Source: a virus
Strand: one strand, 5' to 3'
Length of the DNA stretch: 50,047 nucleotides
IMG/VR virus record: IMGVR_UViG_3300032893_000070
Location: 1 to 50,047 of that record
How positions within the stretch are numbered: the first letter of the stretch is position 1; each line of letters opens with the position of its first letter. Under the pieces are notes generated by a model, which saw nothing but the letters and a program-made list of their open reading frames with translations, made no database searches and was not told the DNA's origin. This document shows, one piece after another, positions 1 through 7,040 of this stretch. A program made the position numbers and the translations under genes.

Positions 1-94
1 CTTGGGGAGAAGCATTCGGGTCCGAGACCCAAAGGAGCCCCGCACTGGACGGTGTGGTGATGGTATTCAACCCCGGAATGGTCTGGTTACTCAA
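1..94 (-). CDS. Tail/receptor-binding-like protein, N-terminal fragment (second allele)
   Basis: This is the first 31 codons of a minus-strand gene cut by the window edge. Read from a TTG codon at 94-92 it gives SNQTIPGLNT..., nearly the same protein start as the complete gene at 48951-49904 (MANQTIPGLNT...), but with many base changes. A strong ribosome binding site (GGAGGTG, complement of 101-107) sits 6 bases upstream of the TTG, which decides the start. It is therefore a diverged allele of the same tail protein, not a second full gene. The start codon differs from the intact allele (TTG versus ATG). The rest of this allele is outside the window. Confidence 0.75.
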   Translation of the reverse strand, partial: MSNQTIPGLNTITTPSSAGLLWVSDPNASPQ

Positions 95-107
95 TCAAAC
101 CACCTCC

Positions 108-136
108 TTGACAGTTTGATTAGCCAAAGCTACACT
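108..136 (+). promoter_or_regulatory. Sigma-70-type promoter of the HNH gene
   Basis: TTGACA (108-113), a 17-base spacer, then TACACT (131-136). The predicted transcription start, about 7 bases beyond the -10 box, falls on or next to the ATG at 143, so the message would be leaderless. The -35 box overlaps the region just upstream of the divergent tail gene's ribosome binding site. The same -10 sequence (TACACT/TACACA) is seen in the two divergent promoters at 10.2 and 10.9 kb. Confidence 0.6.
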
Positions 137-142
137 CTCTGT

Positions 143-580
143 ATGACACGAGGACAGAGAAGGTGGAAAGAACTTTCCCCAGAGGAAAAGAAAAAGGTTA
201 TCGAGCAGCACAAGGCTTACAGGAGAGCCAACAAGGAAAAAGTGAACGCATGGGTTAACGCTTACAACGCCTCTCGACCTGAAGAGAAAAGGAGGTCGGC
301 GAGAGAGACCCAAAGAAAGCGACGAAGACAGATATTGGTTCACTATGGAGGCAAATGCGCGTGCTGTGGTGAGAAGCGTTTCGAGTTTCTTCAAATCTCT
401 CACAAGCATCAGAATGGTGTTCCTTCGGCAAGGAGAGTTGGTGGTACTTCCCAAGTAGTCAACATCATTATCAGGACTTGGCCGAAGAATATCCAAGTTC
501 TTTGTGCTAATTGTCATCAGGCTCTCGATCTCTGGGGCTTTTGCCCGCACAAAAAACCTCACAAGACTACCCCTCTATGA
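143..580 (+). CDS. HNH homing endonuclease
   Basis: 145 residues. The first half is basic and helical (residues 1-65). The second half is a zinc-stabilised HNH module: CxxC at C72/C75, the catalytic His segment ISHKH around residues 85-89, and CANCH at 121-125. Such proteins cut DNA and spread their own gene. The gene lies alone on the plus strand between two minus-strand virion genes, has its own promoter, and its end overlaps the end of the gene at 567-1118. The corresponding place at the right end of the window (49905-49912) has no insert, which shows it is an optional, mobile gene. ATG 143 is the first Met after the promoter; no ribosome binding site precedes it. Confidence 0.85.
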   Translation: MTRGQRRWKELSPEEKKKVIEQHKAYRRANKEKVNAWVNAYNASRPEEKRRSARETQRKRRRQILVHYGGKCACCGEKRFEFLQISHKHQNGVPSARRVGGTSQVVNIIIRTWPKNIQVLCANCHQALDLWGFCPHKKPHKTTPL

Positions 581-1118
581 TCGGAGGAACGATCCGCTCG
601 CGCCCAATCCCGTCGGGTTTGTAGCGTCGAGCACGTTCGGTCTTCAGGATCGACGCAATGTCCTTGTAGTCTCCATTCGGGATGCAGTAGTACTTCCCGC
701 GAAACTTCCGTATGAGCCTCTCGGGAAAACTCTGGTTGCACACCGTGCAGATCCACGATCTCTCGCCCATCTTCGCATCGGTCTGTCCCTGGTTGGCGTA
801 AAGGACATACCCATGGGAGAGCGTGATGGTTCCCCCCGCAGACTCCGGCAGAACGCTTCCATCAATCACGATCATCTTCTTGGGCGCGACGTTCTGGATG
901 ACATACTGTCGCCCATTATTCGCCCCCGAGGAGGTAATCGTGATGAGCATTCCCGCCGCGTAGCCCGAAGTGACGAAGTTCGTGGAAGTGCTGTTGATCG
1001 AGTTGTCGGAAGAAAGGAAAGAGATATCCGTCCCCGAAACAGTGGGGACCCCCGTAGTGGAGGTCCCCGCAAGCACTTGCTCCTTGGTAAAGAACTGGAT
1101 CTGACCCGCGTAGGCCAT
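567..1118 (-). CDS. Virion-associated protein with a Cys-containing C-terminal domain
   Basis: 183 residues, family not recognised. Residues 1-115 are Ser/Thr/Gly-rich and beta-like, as in phage decoration or head-completion proteins. From about residue 118 a WICTVCNQSF...YYC segment suggests a small metal-binding knob, followed by a basic tail. It is downstream of the capsid gene and a related small virion gene and upstream of the tail gene, so a head-tail joining or tail role is inferred. The stop (TAG at 569-567) differs from the right-end allele, which ends one residue later with TGA. The 3' end overlaps the HNH gene on the other strand. Confidence 0.7.
   Translation of the reverse strand: MAYAGQIQFFTKEQVLAGTSTTGVPTVSGTDISFLSSDNSINSTSTNFVTSGYAAGMLITITSSGANNGRQYVIQNVAPKKMIVIDGSVLPESAGGTITLSHGYVLYANQGQTDAKMGERSWICTVCNQSFPERLIRKFRGKYYCIPNGDYKDIASILKTERARRYKPDGIGRERIVPPIIEG
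571..705. repeat. Terminal overlap, left copy
   Basis: Corresponds base for base to 49913-50047. Bases 619-705 are identical to 49961-50047; seven mismatches fall within 594-618. Leftward of 571 the copies diverge completely because only this one is followed by the HNH gene. It is an assembly overlap of a circular or permuted genome, not a biological direct terminal repeat. Confidence 0.8.
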
Positions 1119-1130
1119 GACCCAAAGTCC

Positions 1131-1535
1131 TTAGTTCTTCGCGCCCATCTTGTCCTGCTGGTCAAAGATGACGAACAGGAACGCAGCCGACCCAATGGCA
1201 CCACCGGTCAGACCGGTGAGCGTCACCTGGTTGTCAGCCGTGATGGAGGCGGTCGCAGTCACGTCCCTCGGCGCCGCCTTGGCGCTTGCCGGCACGAGAA
1301 ACGCGCTCTTGATGACATCCGTATTGGGAAGAGCCGTCCCGTACTGGCTCCCCGTGGGCGGCGTTCCCCCCTTCTTCTGGATGTCCCCGACCATGGTGTA
1401 CGCCCCCGAGGTCCCCGTGGCGTTGATCCCCATGGCCATCTTGGTCCCGGTACCCCTCGCCTTGGGGTTCCCCGAGATGTCAGGCGGCCCGATGAAGCTC
1501 GTCAGGCCCGTCGATACGGTTGAGCCGTACGCCAT
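1131..1535 (-). CDS. Small virion protein downstream of the capsid gene
   Basis: 134 residues, not recognised as a named family. Gly/Thr/Ala-rich with predicted beta strands and no charged core; starts MAYGSTVSTG and is followed 12 bases later by a gene whose product starts MAYAGQ, a similar beginning. A good ribosome binding site (GGAGGT) precedes the ATG at 1535. The position directly after the capsid gene and the composition suggest a decoration or accessory head protein; this is inference. Confidence 0.65.
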   Translation of the reverse strand: MAYGSTVSTGLTSFIGPPDISGNPKARGTGTKMAMGINATGTSGAYTMVGDIQKKGGTPPTGSQYGTALPNTDVIKSAFLVPASAKAAPRDVTATASITADNQVTLTGLTGGAIGSAAFLFVIFDQQDKMGAKN

Positions 1536-1550
1536 CCCGTACCTCCTTTC

Positions 1551-2453
1551 CTAACCCGTCGAGCCTACGACGCCCCTCCAGTGGAAGAACGTAGCCAGAG
1601 CCCGCATGTGGGCCTTCCACAGGACGTTTCCCGTGATGAAGTCCATGGCCGGCTCGTACTTGATCTTGCGCCTCCAGACCCAGCGCAGGTCGTGCATCTT
1701 CCTGTCGGCGAGCACCCACGTGGTGGTCGAGGTGAAGAACGGGACCATGCGGAAGGAGAACTTCTCCTTCACCGCGTTGATCGCATTCGAGGCGCTGTCC
1801 GGATCGTACTCGCTTGCCCCGAGGATCTCTGCCATCCACCGGTTGGTCGGATGGATGAGAAGCTCAAACGGAGGCATCGCGTAGATCGGGATGTTGCGCT
1901 CGTTGACGAGCTGGGCGAACTTGTCCATCGCCGCCTGGAGGTTGAGCTTCGAGAGGCTTCCCGTCACGAGGTTTGAGATCGTGCCGCCCTGCGGCCCGTA
2001 CATCGGATGGGAGGCCGAGAAGAGCGCCTGCGAGTCCAGGCCCACGCGAGCCGTGGTGACGAACCCCGAGTTGATGAGGTCCCACCCCTGGAGCTCGATG
2101 GTGTAGGCCATGGCCTTCGCCTGCTCGCTTGCCACCTTCTTCATGATGTCCTGCCGGTCGTCTTCCATCATCACCCGGGTGGCCTGCGCGGCGAACCCGT
2201 ACTCGTTGAAGTAGACGATCTTCTCAGGACCCTGGTAGAACGCGTCGAACGGGAAGGCCTGGCCATCGAAGACCTGGGGCGCCGAGCCGAAGCTCGTCAT
2301 CAAGCCTTCCTTGATGTAGTGGTCCTCTCCGTTGGAAGTGGTATGAAGCACTCCCGTGGCGATTGCCGGCCACCGTTCGTACTCGTCGAAGAACTCCCTT
2401 GTGAGATCCTTTTCCCAAAGCTGCGTAAGTCGCGCAGCAGACATCAGTGCCAT
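1551..2453 (-). CDS. Major capsid protein
   Basis: 300 residues, about the usual size for HK97-fold capsid proteins of the Mu-F-like type. Family-like signatures are the FSASHP segment near residue 145 (compare the common FxxxHP) and LLIHPTNRW near residue 200 (compare LLVxPxL in related capsids), plus an N-terminal helix-rich arm. It assembles the icosahedral shell around the scaffold. The order portal, scaffold, other head proteins, capsid supports the call. A ribosome binding site (GGAGG) lies just upstream of ATG 2453. No obvious protease site or prohead protease gene was seen nearby. Confidence 0.8.
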   Translation of the reverse strand: MALMSAARLTQLWEKDLTREFFDEYERWPAIATGVLHTTSNGEDHYIKEGLMTSFGSAPQVFDGQAFPFDAFYQGPEKIVYFNEYGFAAQATRVMMEDDRQDIMKKVASEQAKAMAYTIELQGWDLINSGFVTTARVGLDSQALFSASHPMYGPQGGTISNLVTGSLSKLNLQAAMDKFAQLVNERNIPIYAMPPFELLIHPTNRWMAEILGASEYDPDSASNAINAVKEKFSFRMVPFFTSTTTWVLADRKMHDLRWVWRRKIKYEPAMDFITGNVLWKAHMRALATFFHWRGVVGSTG

Positions 2454-2471
2454 GTTGCTACCTCCTTACGC

Positions 2472-3005
2472 TCAACCAGCACCAAAGAACGCGCCACGGC
2501 GGATGATGACGAGCAACTCCGCGTACGTTCCGAGGGCCGATCCAGGGGCCAGCCCAATCACCCCCAGCACGCCACCGGTGGTCTTCGACAGGTCGATCCC
2601 GATGGACCCCGAGGTCGCATTTCCGATCCGGTAGGCCTTCGATGCCACCCCGATGTAGCCCTGCGTGACGTTCACCGTCCCGATGCTCTGGACCCTCCAG
2701 ATCATCGAGTCATCCGCCGGGATCAACTCGGGGTAATGCTTCTGCGTGGCCGTCTCGTTGAACCCCGGCACCGGAGAGTTGCAGATCCCGTAGATCGCGT
2801 TCGTCCCCGTGGCAAGGTATCCTATGCCAAGGGAACTCTTGATCGGGTCTCCAACCTTCAGCGTCGTGGCCGAAGCGATCGCAAGCGGTCCTGAAGAGGA
2901 CAGCGTGCCGCCCGCAGCAGCGCCCGGAGTGGTCGGGCTTGAGCCCGGTCCTCCTACCCCACGGGTCCACAGCCGGAACCCGTAAGGCGCATTGCTATTT
3001 GCCAT
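2472..3005 (-). CDS. Head decoration / structural cement-like protein
   Basis: 177 residues starting MANSNAPYGFRLW, a beginning shared by many phage head proteins of the MANxNAPFGLRP type. The rest is Gly/Ser/Thr-rich with short beta strands and ends with a basic hydrophobic segment. It lies 18 bases upstream of the capsid gene in the same operon. Its likely place is on the capsid surface; whether it trims the shell or covers a vertex cannot be told. Confidence 0.7.
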   Translation of the reverse strand: MANSNAPYGFRLWTRGVGGPGSSPTTPGAAAGGTLSSSGPLAIASATTLKVGDPIKSSLGIGYLATGTNAIYGICNSPVPGFNETATQKHYPELIPADDSMIWRVQSIGTVNVTQGYIGVASKAYRIGNATSGSIGIDLSKTTGGVLGVIGLAPGSALGTYAELLVIIRRGAFFGAG

Positions 3006-3059
3006 TCCTACAGCATCCTTTCAGGGCTCGTCAGGCCGCCCCACGCCTTGATCGGCGGA

Positions 3060-3893
3060 TCACTTTCGGACCCGTCTCAACTCCTTGATCCCATTATGCT
3101 CCTCCTCGCGGATATCGTCAAGGTCATACTCCGGGGCGATCACCTTCTCCCGGCCCCCCAGCATATCCCTGGAAATGTTCTCCATCCCCTCGCGGAACTG
3201 CATCTTGTTCTGCCGATACCCGTTGTGGCTTGCCATGCTCATCGCCTTGAGGTTGTCGTCCCAGACCTTCCGTCGGATGACGACCATGACGTTTGAGATC
3301 TCGTCTCCCGAGGTCTTGTCCGCTGTCCCGTCGCGGATCTTCCAGATGTCCCCGGTCCAGTCGAAGGGGCTCTTTGCCTTCTCCTCCTCCTCGTCCTTCG
3401 GATGCCGTATGATCTTGAACCCGGCCTCCAGGGCATTCGTGATGTCCCCCTCGCCCCCCTGGACCCTCCACGTGACGTACCAGTCCTTGCCGAGGATCTT
3501 CTGCACCCGCTCCCCGTCCCGTGTCAGCGGATTGCTCCTTCCTCTCGGCCGGTCGAGAATCTTCGAGAGCGGATCGACCCCGCCGTCGATCGAATGAAGG
3601 GCGATGTTCGCCTGCCGAACCCTGCTATCCCACTCACCTTGAGCGATCCAGTACGCCTTCTGGTTCGGCGCCTTCAGCCCCGAGACGAAGTCATCCGAGA
3701 GCTTCTTGAAGTGCACGAAGTCGAACTCGATCCGAACCCCCGGCATCCCGTCGGCTCTCACGATGTCCGCCTCGCTCGTGTCCTCCGACACCTTGAACAC
3801 CTGCTGGAGGTCCATCGTGTCCTTCGGCACGTCCATCACCACGGTGGGAATCGCCTCGGCCTTCGCGGCCTTTGATGCTCCTGCCTTTGCCAT
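3060..3893 (-). CDS. Hypothetical head-region protein
   Basis: 277 residues, not recognised. The N-terminus is Ala/Lys-rich (MAKAGASKAAKAEA), the middle is mixed alpha/beta with many Trp and Asp residues (for example WIAQGEWDSR, DWYVTWRVQGG), and residues 165-175 are a short acidic run (HPKDEEEEKAKS). The C-terminal 60 residues are helical and charged. It sits between the scaffold-like gene and the decoration gene, which suggests a virion or assembly role. The Ala/Lys-rich start could bind DNA or the scaffold; that is inference. Confidence 0.65.
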   Translation of the reverse strand: MAKAGASKAAKAEAIPTVVMDVPKDTMDLQQVFKVSEDTSEADIVRADGMPGVRIEFDFVHFKKLSDDFVSGLKAPNQKAYWIAQGEWDSRVRQANIALHSIDGGVDPLSKILDRPRGRSNPLTRDGERVQKILGKDWYVTWRVQGGEGDITNALEAGFKIIRHPKDEEEEKAKSPFDWTGDIWKIRDGTADKTSGDEISNVMVVIRRKVWDDNLKAMSMASHNGYRQNKMQFREGMENISRDMLGGREKVIAPEYDLDDIREEEHNGIKELRRVRK

Positions 3894-3905
3894 CTGTTCC
3901 TTCCT

Positions 3906-4760
3906 TTACTGGATGTATCCTTTGATCCGCAAGAGGTCGGAAAGCTCCAAGCCCTTGCGTTCCGCCTCGGCCTCAAGTGCTTTCCTCGTCGCCGCATCCG
4001 GGAGTCTTACCGTGACCTTCCGAGTTCCCGTCGAAACCGTCGGCGCGCTCCGTCCCTCGCTATTCACATGCGCGGCGGGACGCCCCGCAGGCTTTCCCGG
4101 CTCAATCCCGTGTTCCTTGAGGACTGCCGCCACGGCTTCCTTCACCTTCGCATCGACGGTTTCCATCTCGATCTCGGAGGAATGCTTTGCCCTCACCGAA
4201 GCCCACGCTCGCTCGTAGATATCCGGCTGCGAGCGGACCTCTGCCGGCTGCTGGGCCACAAGCGCCTCCACCTCGCCCTTCCAGCGCTTGAAGTGCGGGT
4301 CTCGGCTCTCAAGTAGCTCCTTCCTCGTGTTGGCGAGCGAGGAAGAAAGCCCCTGGAGAAGCGGTCCGTACTTCTTCTCCGCCACCATCTCGTTGTACTT
4401 CGCAAGGATCGCCGCGCCCTTCTCCTTGTCGAAGATGTCATCGGCGTGCTTGGCGAAGTACTCCTCGGGCGTCTCGGTGGGCACGTTCGCGGGCGGTGCC
4501 ACGACCGTCGGCTGAGAGAGCCTTGAGCCAAGTCCTTCGATACCCTCGCGGATTGCCTTCGTCGAGTCACTCTGCGCCTTCAGTGCCGCGAACTCCTCGG
4601 GCGTGAGGGTCACCACGTCGGGCTTCTTCTCCTCCTCGGGCCCCACTGCGACCTCAAGCTCCTCCTGCGCCTCTTCCTCGTTCTTGGCGACAGTCTTGAG
4701 GTCCGCCATCGCTGCGTTCTCAGGGTTGTCGGGAGAGAAATCAATCTCCTGCTTTGCCAT
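3906..4760 (-). CDS. Putative scaffolding protein
   Basis: 284 residues, very rich in Glu/Lys/Ala and predicted mostly helical, with a long acidic N-terminal half, an NVPTETPEEYFAKHADDIF segment and a basic C-terminal region (TRKVTVRLPDAATRKALEAE). That pattern, and the place between portal and capsid genes, fits a scaffold that guides capsid assembly and leaves the head. ATG 4760 is chosen over an upstream Met because GAGAAGGAAG lies immediately before it. The first 20 bases overlap the gene upstream. Confidence 0.65.
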   Translation of the reverse strand: MAKQEIDFSPDNPENAAMADLKTVAKNEEEAQEELEVAVGPEEEKKPDVVTLTPEEFAALKAQSDSTKAIREGIEGLGSRLSQPTVVAPPANVPTETPEEYFAKHADDIFDKEKGAAILAKYNEMVAEKKYGPLLQGLSSSLANTRKELLESRDPHFKRWKGEVEALVAQQPAEVRSQPDIYERAWASVRAKHSSEIEMETVDAKVKEAVAAVLKEHGIEPGKPAGRPAAHVNSEGRSAPTVSTGTRKVTVRLPDAATRKALEAEAERKGLELSDLLRIKGYIQ

Positions 4761-5088
4761 CTTCCTTCTCCTCGAAGCGCATCTTGGCAAGCTCGATGAG
4801 AGTGTTATACGCCCGGGTGTAGGCTTTCGCCTCTCCCTGTCTCACCCTCAACTCCTTGTCCGATACGGCTTCGCTTTCCAACGCAGCCTTCGCCACTTCC
4901 AGTCCATCGACGATCAAAACCTCTTGGAGCAACTGCCAGTACTCGCTACCCCGCAGGCCCCGAGCCAACTCCGCCAACCTGCGGAGCACCCGCGACTGCT
5001 CCCTGTACTCCGGGCTGGCCAGCTCCTGCGGGTCCAGCGACATTAGGAGCGACAGGGACTCCGGCCTGTCCTCCAGGATTCCCGCCAT
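4741..5088 (-). CDS. Small helical protein overlapping the portal gene
   Basis: 115 residues, not recognised; largely helical (ESLSLLMSLDPQELASPEYR, AELARGLRGSEYWQLLQEVL). ATG 5088 is preceded by GGGAGGTGCA, an excellent ribosome binding site. The first 143 bases lie within the portal gene in another frame, over the portal's Gly/Pro-rich tail. It overlaps the scaffold start by 20 bases. A head-assembly role is inferred only from position. Confidence 0.65.
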   Translation of the reverse strand: MAGILEDRPESLSLLMSLDPQELASPEYREQSRVLRRLAELARGLRGSEYWQLLQEVLIVDGLEVAKAALESEAVSDKELRVRQGEAKAYTRAYNTLIELAKMRFEEKEDGKAGD

Positions 5089-7024
5089 TTGCACCTCCCA
5101 TTTGATTCCGTGCAGCATCCAGGGCACTCATCTGCTGGGCGTTCACCGCTCTCAACATCTGAATGACTTTCTCCCACTTCTTCACGTCCTGGAGATAGTT
5201 CTCCGTGTCGTCGAAATCCGCGAAGTGATAGCTCTCTTTGAGCAGGTTCACGCTTCCCACGTAGATCTCAAGAAGTTGCGACCAAGCGTCAGGCGCGACT
5301 TGTTTCAACTGCATACCCTGCGGGCCGAACACCGCCTGAGAGAGCTGAACGAGCTGCGGCTGCGCCTGGAAGGTGAGTTCCATGAGCTGGATGAGGGTTT
5401 CCCTCCGCGCTTCGTAGGAGTGCTCGATGTCGGTGGTATAGATGTCGAACTTGAATCTCCTCGGGATGTCACTCACATCCATGTTGAGAATCCGGTCGAG
5501 CTGAGAGATCTCCTCGTCGGTGAGCCTTCCAAGCTGCCTCTCGTTCCAGATCACCCGCTCGCGGTTCCTCACGAGCTGAAAGACCACAAGAAGCCCCACC
5601 CGTGACCAGCTCTCCGACGTGCTCTCGATGGTGGTGGCCATGATGCCCTGGGAGGCCTGCATCCGCATCTCCTGACCCCGAAACGTGTCCCTCGTCCCGA
5701 GGGTCGGGTCGGCAAAGCCCCGGTCGGGACTCGACACTCCCGTGGCCTGAGCGGCGAGAGACCAGACCAAGTTCTCACTCTGGAGAGAGGAAGCGGGGAC
5801 CTCTCCCAGAGCGATCGGCTCCATGTCCTCCTTCGGGTTGTCGGTGATCCAGACCTTTCCCTGGTAGATCGTGTTTTTGTTCTCGCGAAGGACGGCCCGT
5901 CTCACCGCGAGCATCTTTATGGATGCAAGCTTCATCCCATCGTTTCGGAGGCGGTGGGTGCCCGAGGCCTCGTCCTGAAGGCCCTCGCAGATCTGCCCGA
6001 TCCCACGGCTTTCCAGCATGAAGCTCCTCGGGATGTACCCGAACTCCTGGAACTCCCTCGCTGCAATCCCGTTGAAGACCTTCCGAAGGATCGTCCGTGA
6101 GGGCGTATGGACGGTGAAGATCACGTCCTCCCACACCCCGTCGTCATCGATGTCCCAGAAGAAGTGAAACTCCATGAAGTCGATGACTTTCGGGCTCCCC
6201 GGGGCGAGATACCTCAGTTTCGCATTCGCCTGCTCGCTCTCATTCAGGTTCTCCCGCTCCCATGTCTTCGGGTCGATCTCTTTTCCGTCGGCAGTCTTGG
6301 GCTCATCGTAGATTCCCTGCTCGACCTTGTTCTGGAACTCATGGAGAGGGAGGTGGAGTTCATGCGCGATCCACGGCATCCTCTGGATCTCGTCCCAGAA
6401 CGGCGGATAGTAGGTGTCCTCCTGCGAGATCGGGATGATCGCCGGCCCGTCGTGGTAGGTCATCGTTTTCGTCTGCCCGTCATCGCCCTTGAACTTCCAC
6501 TCCAGCGTGTCCCACACGACTTTCACCATGAGCAATCCCATGAACGTCGCCTCGTCGCTTACGATACGCTTGATTTTCGGCATATTGAGGTCCGTCTGCG
6601 AGTAGGCGAGAATCCCGAGGTACTTTGTCATGAACTTCGCGTCATCGTGGCTTTCCTGGGTGTCGGCGTAGCTTTTCAGTTGCCAGAAAAACGGCTTTCC
6701 CGTGTCGTAGTACCCCTTCACCTTCGCGTAGGCCGTCTGCGCGTGGATCTGGGTGAGCGGCGGCATGATTCGAGACGCATTCGAGAGTGCGTGCTCGGCC
6801 GCAGTGGTCTCGGGCTGGGCTTCCCGCTGCTGGCGCCACTTCATCCACTTCTTCACGCGTTCGGCCCTCTCGCTTTTCGACGTTTCAAGCTCCTGAAGAA
6901 GGTAGTTGAGGATCTCGTCTCTCTTCTCATCCGAAAGTTCGATCGTAAGGGGGCTCGGCGAGGGCCGATCTTTCCTTGGGGTGTCATCATCGGTCTCGAT
7001 TTCTATGGTGGTCTGGTCACTCAT
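4946..7024 (-). CDS. Portal protein
   Basis: 692 residues, the size of podovirus portals, and placed directly after the large terminase. The protein is mixed alpha/beta with a helical N-terminal arm (DEILNYLLQELETSKSERAE), an early YAKVKGYYDTGKPFFWQ segment, a central region with a long helix, and a flexible Gly/Pro/Ala-rich tail from about residue 640. It would form the dodecameric ring through which DNA is packaged and ejected. The tail overlaps the next gene by 143 bases in another frame. Assignment rests on size, neighbourhood and composition; alternatives are unlikely. Confidence 0.8.
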   Translation of the reverse strand: MSDQTTIEIETDDDTPRKDRPSPSPLTIELSDEKRDEILNYLLQELETSKSERAERVKKWMKWRQQREAQPETTAAEHALSNASRIMPPLTQIHAQTAYAKVKGYYDTGKPFFWQLKSYADTQESHDDAKFMTKYLGILAYSQTDLNMPKIKRIVSDEATFMGLLMVKVVWDTLEWKFKGDDGQTKTMTYHDGPAIIPISQEDTYYPPFWDEIQRMPWIAHELHLPLHEFQNKVEQGIYDEPKTADGKEIDPKTWERENLNESEQANAKLRYLAPGSPKVIDFMEFHFFWDIDDDGVWEDVIFTVHTPSRTILRKVFNGIAAREFQEFGYIPRSFMLESRGIGQICEGLQDEASGTHRLRNDGMKLASIKMLAVRRAVLRENKNTIYQGKVWITDNPKEDMEPIALGEVPASSLQSENLVWSLAAQATGVSSPDRGFADPTLGTRDTFRGQEMRMQASQGIMATTIESTSESWSRVGLLVVFQLVRNRERVIWNERQLGRLTDEEISQLDRILNMDVSDIPRRFKFDIYTTDIEHSYEARRETLIQLMELTFQAQPQLVQLSQAVFGPQGMQLKQVAPDAWSQLLEIYVGSVNLLKESYHFADFDDTENYLQDVKKWEKVIQMLRAVNAQQMSALDAARNQMGGANGGNPGGQAGVPVAPNVAGPAGAGQPGVQGAVAGAPQVGGVGSGPAG

Positions 7025-7040
7025 CTCGTTTCTCCTTGCG

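Noticed and set aside
504-1523. A 339-codon plus-strand ORF over the virion genes at 567-1535
   Set aside because: Shadow of two well-supported minus-strand genes; product Arg-rich without motifs.
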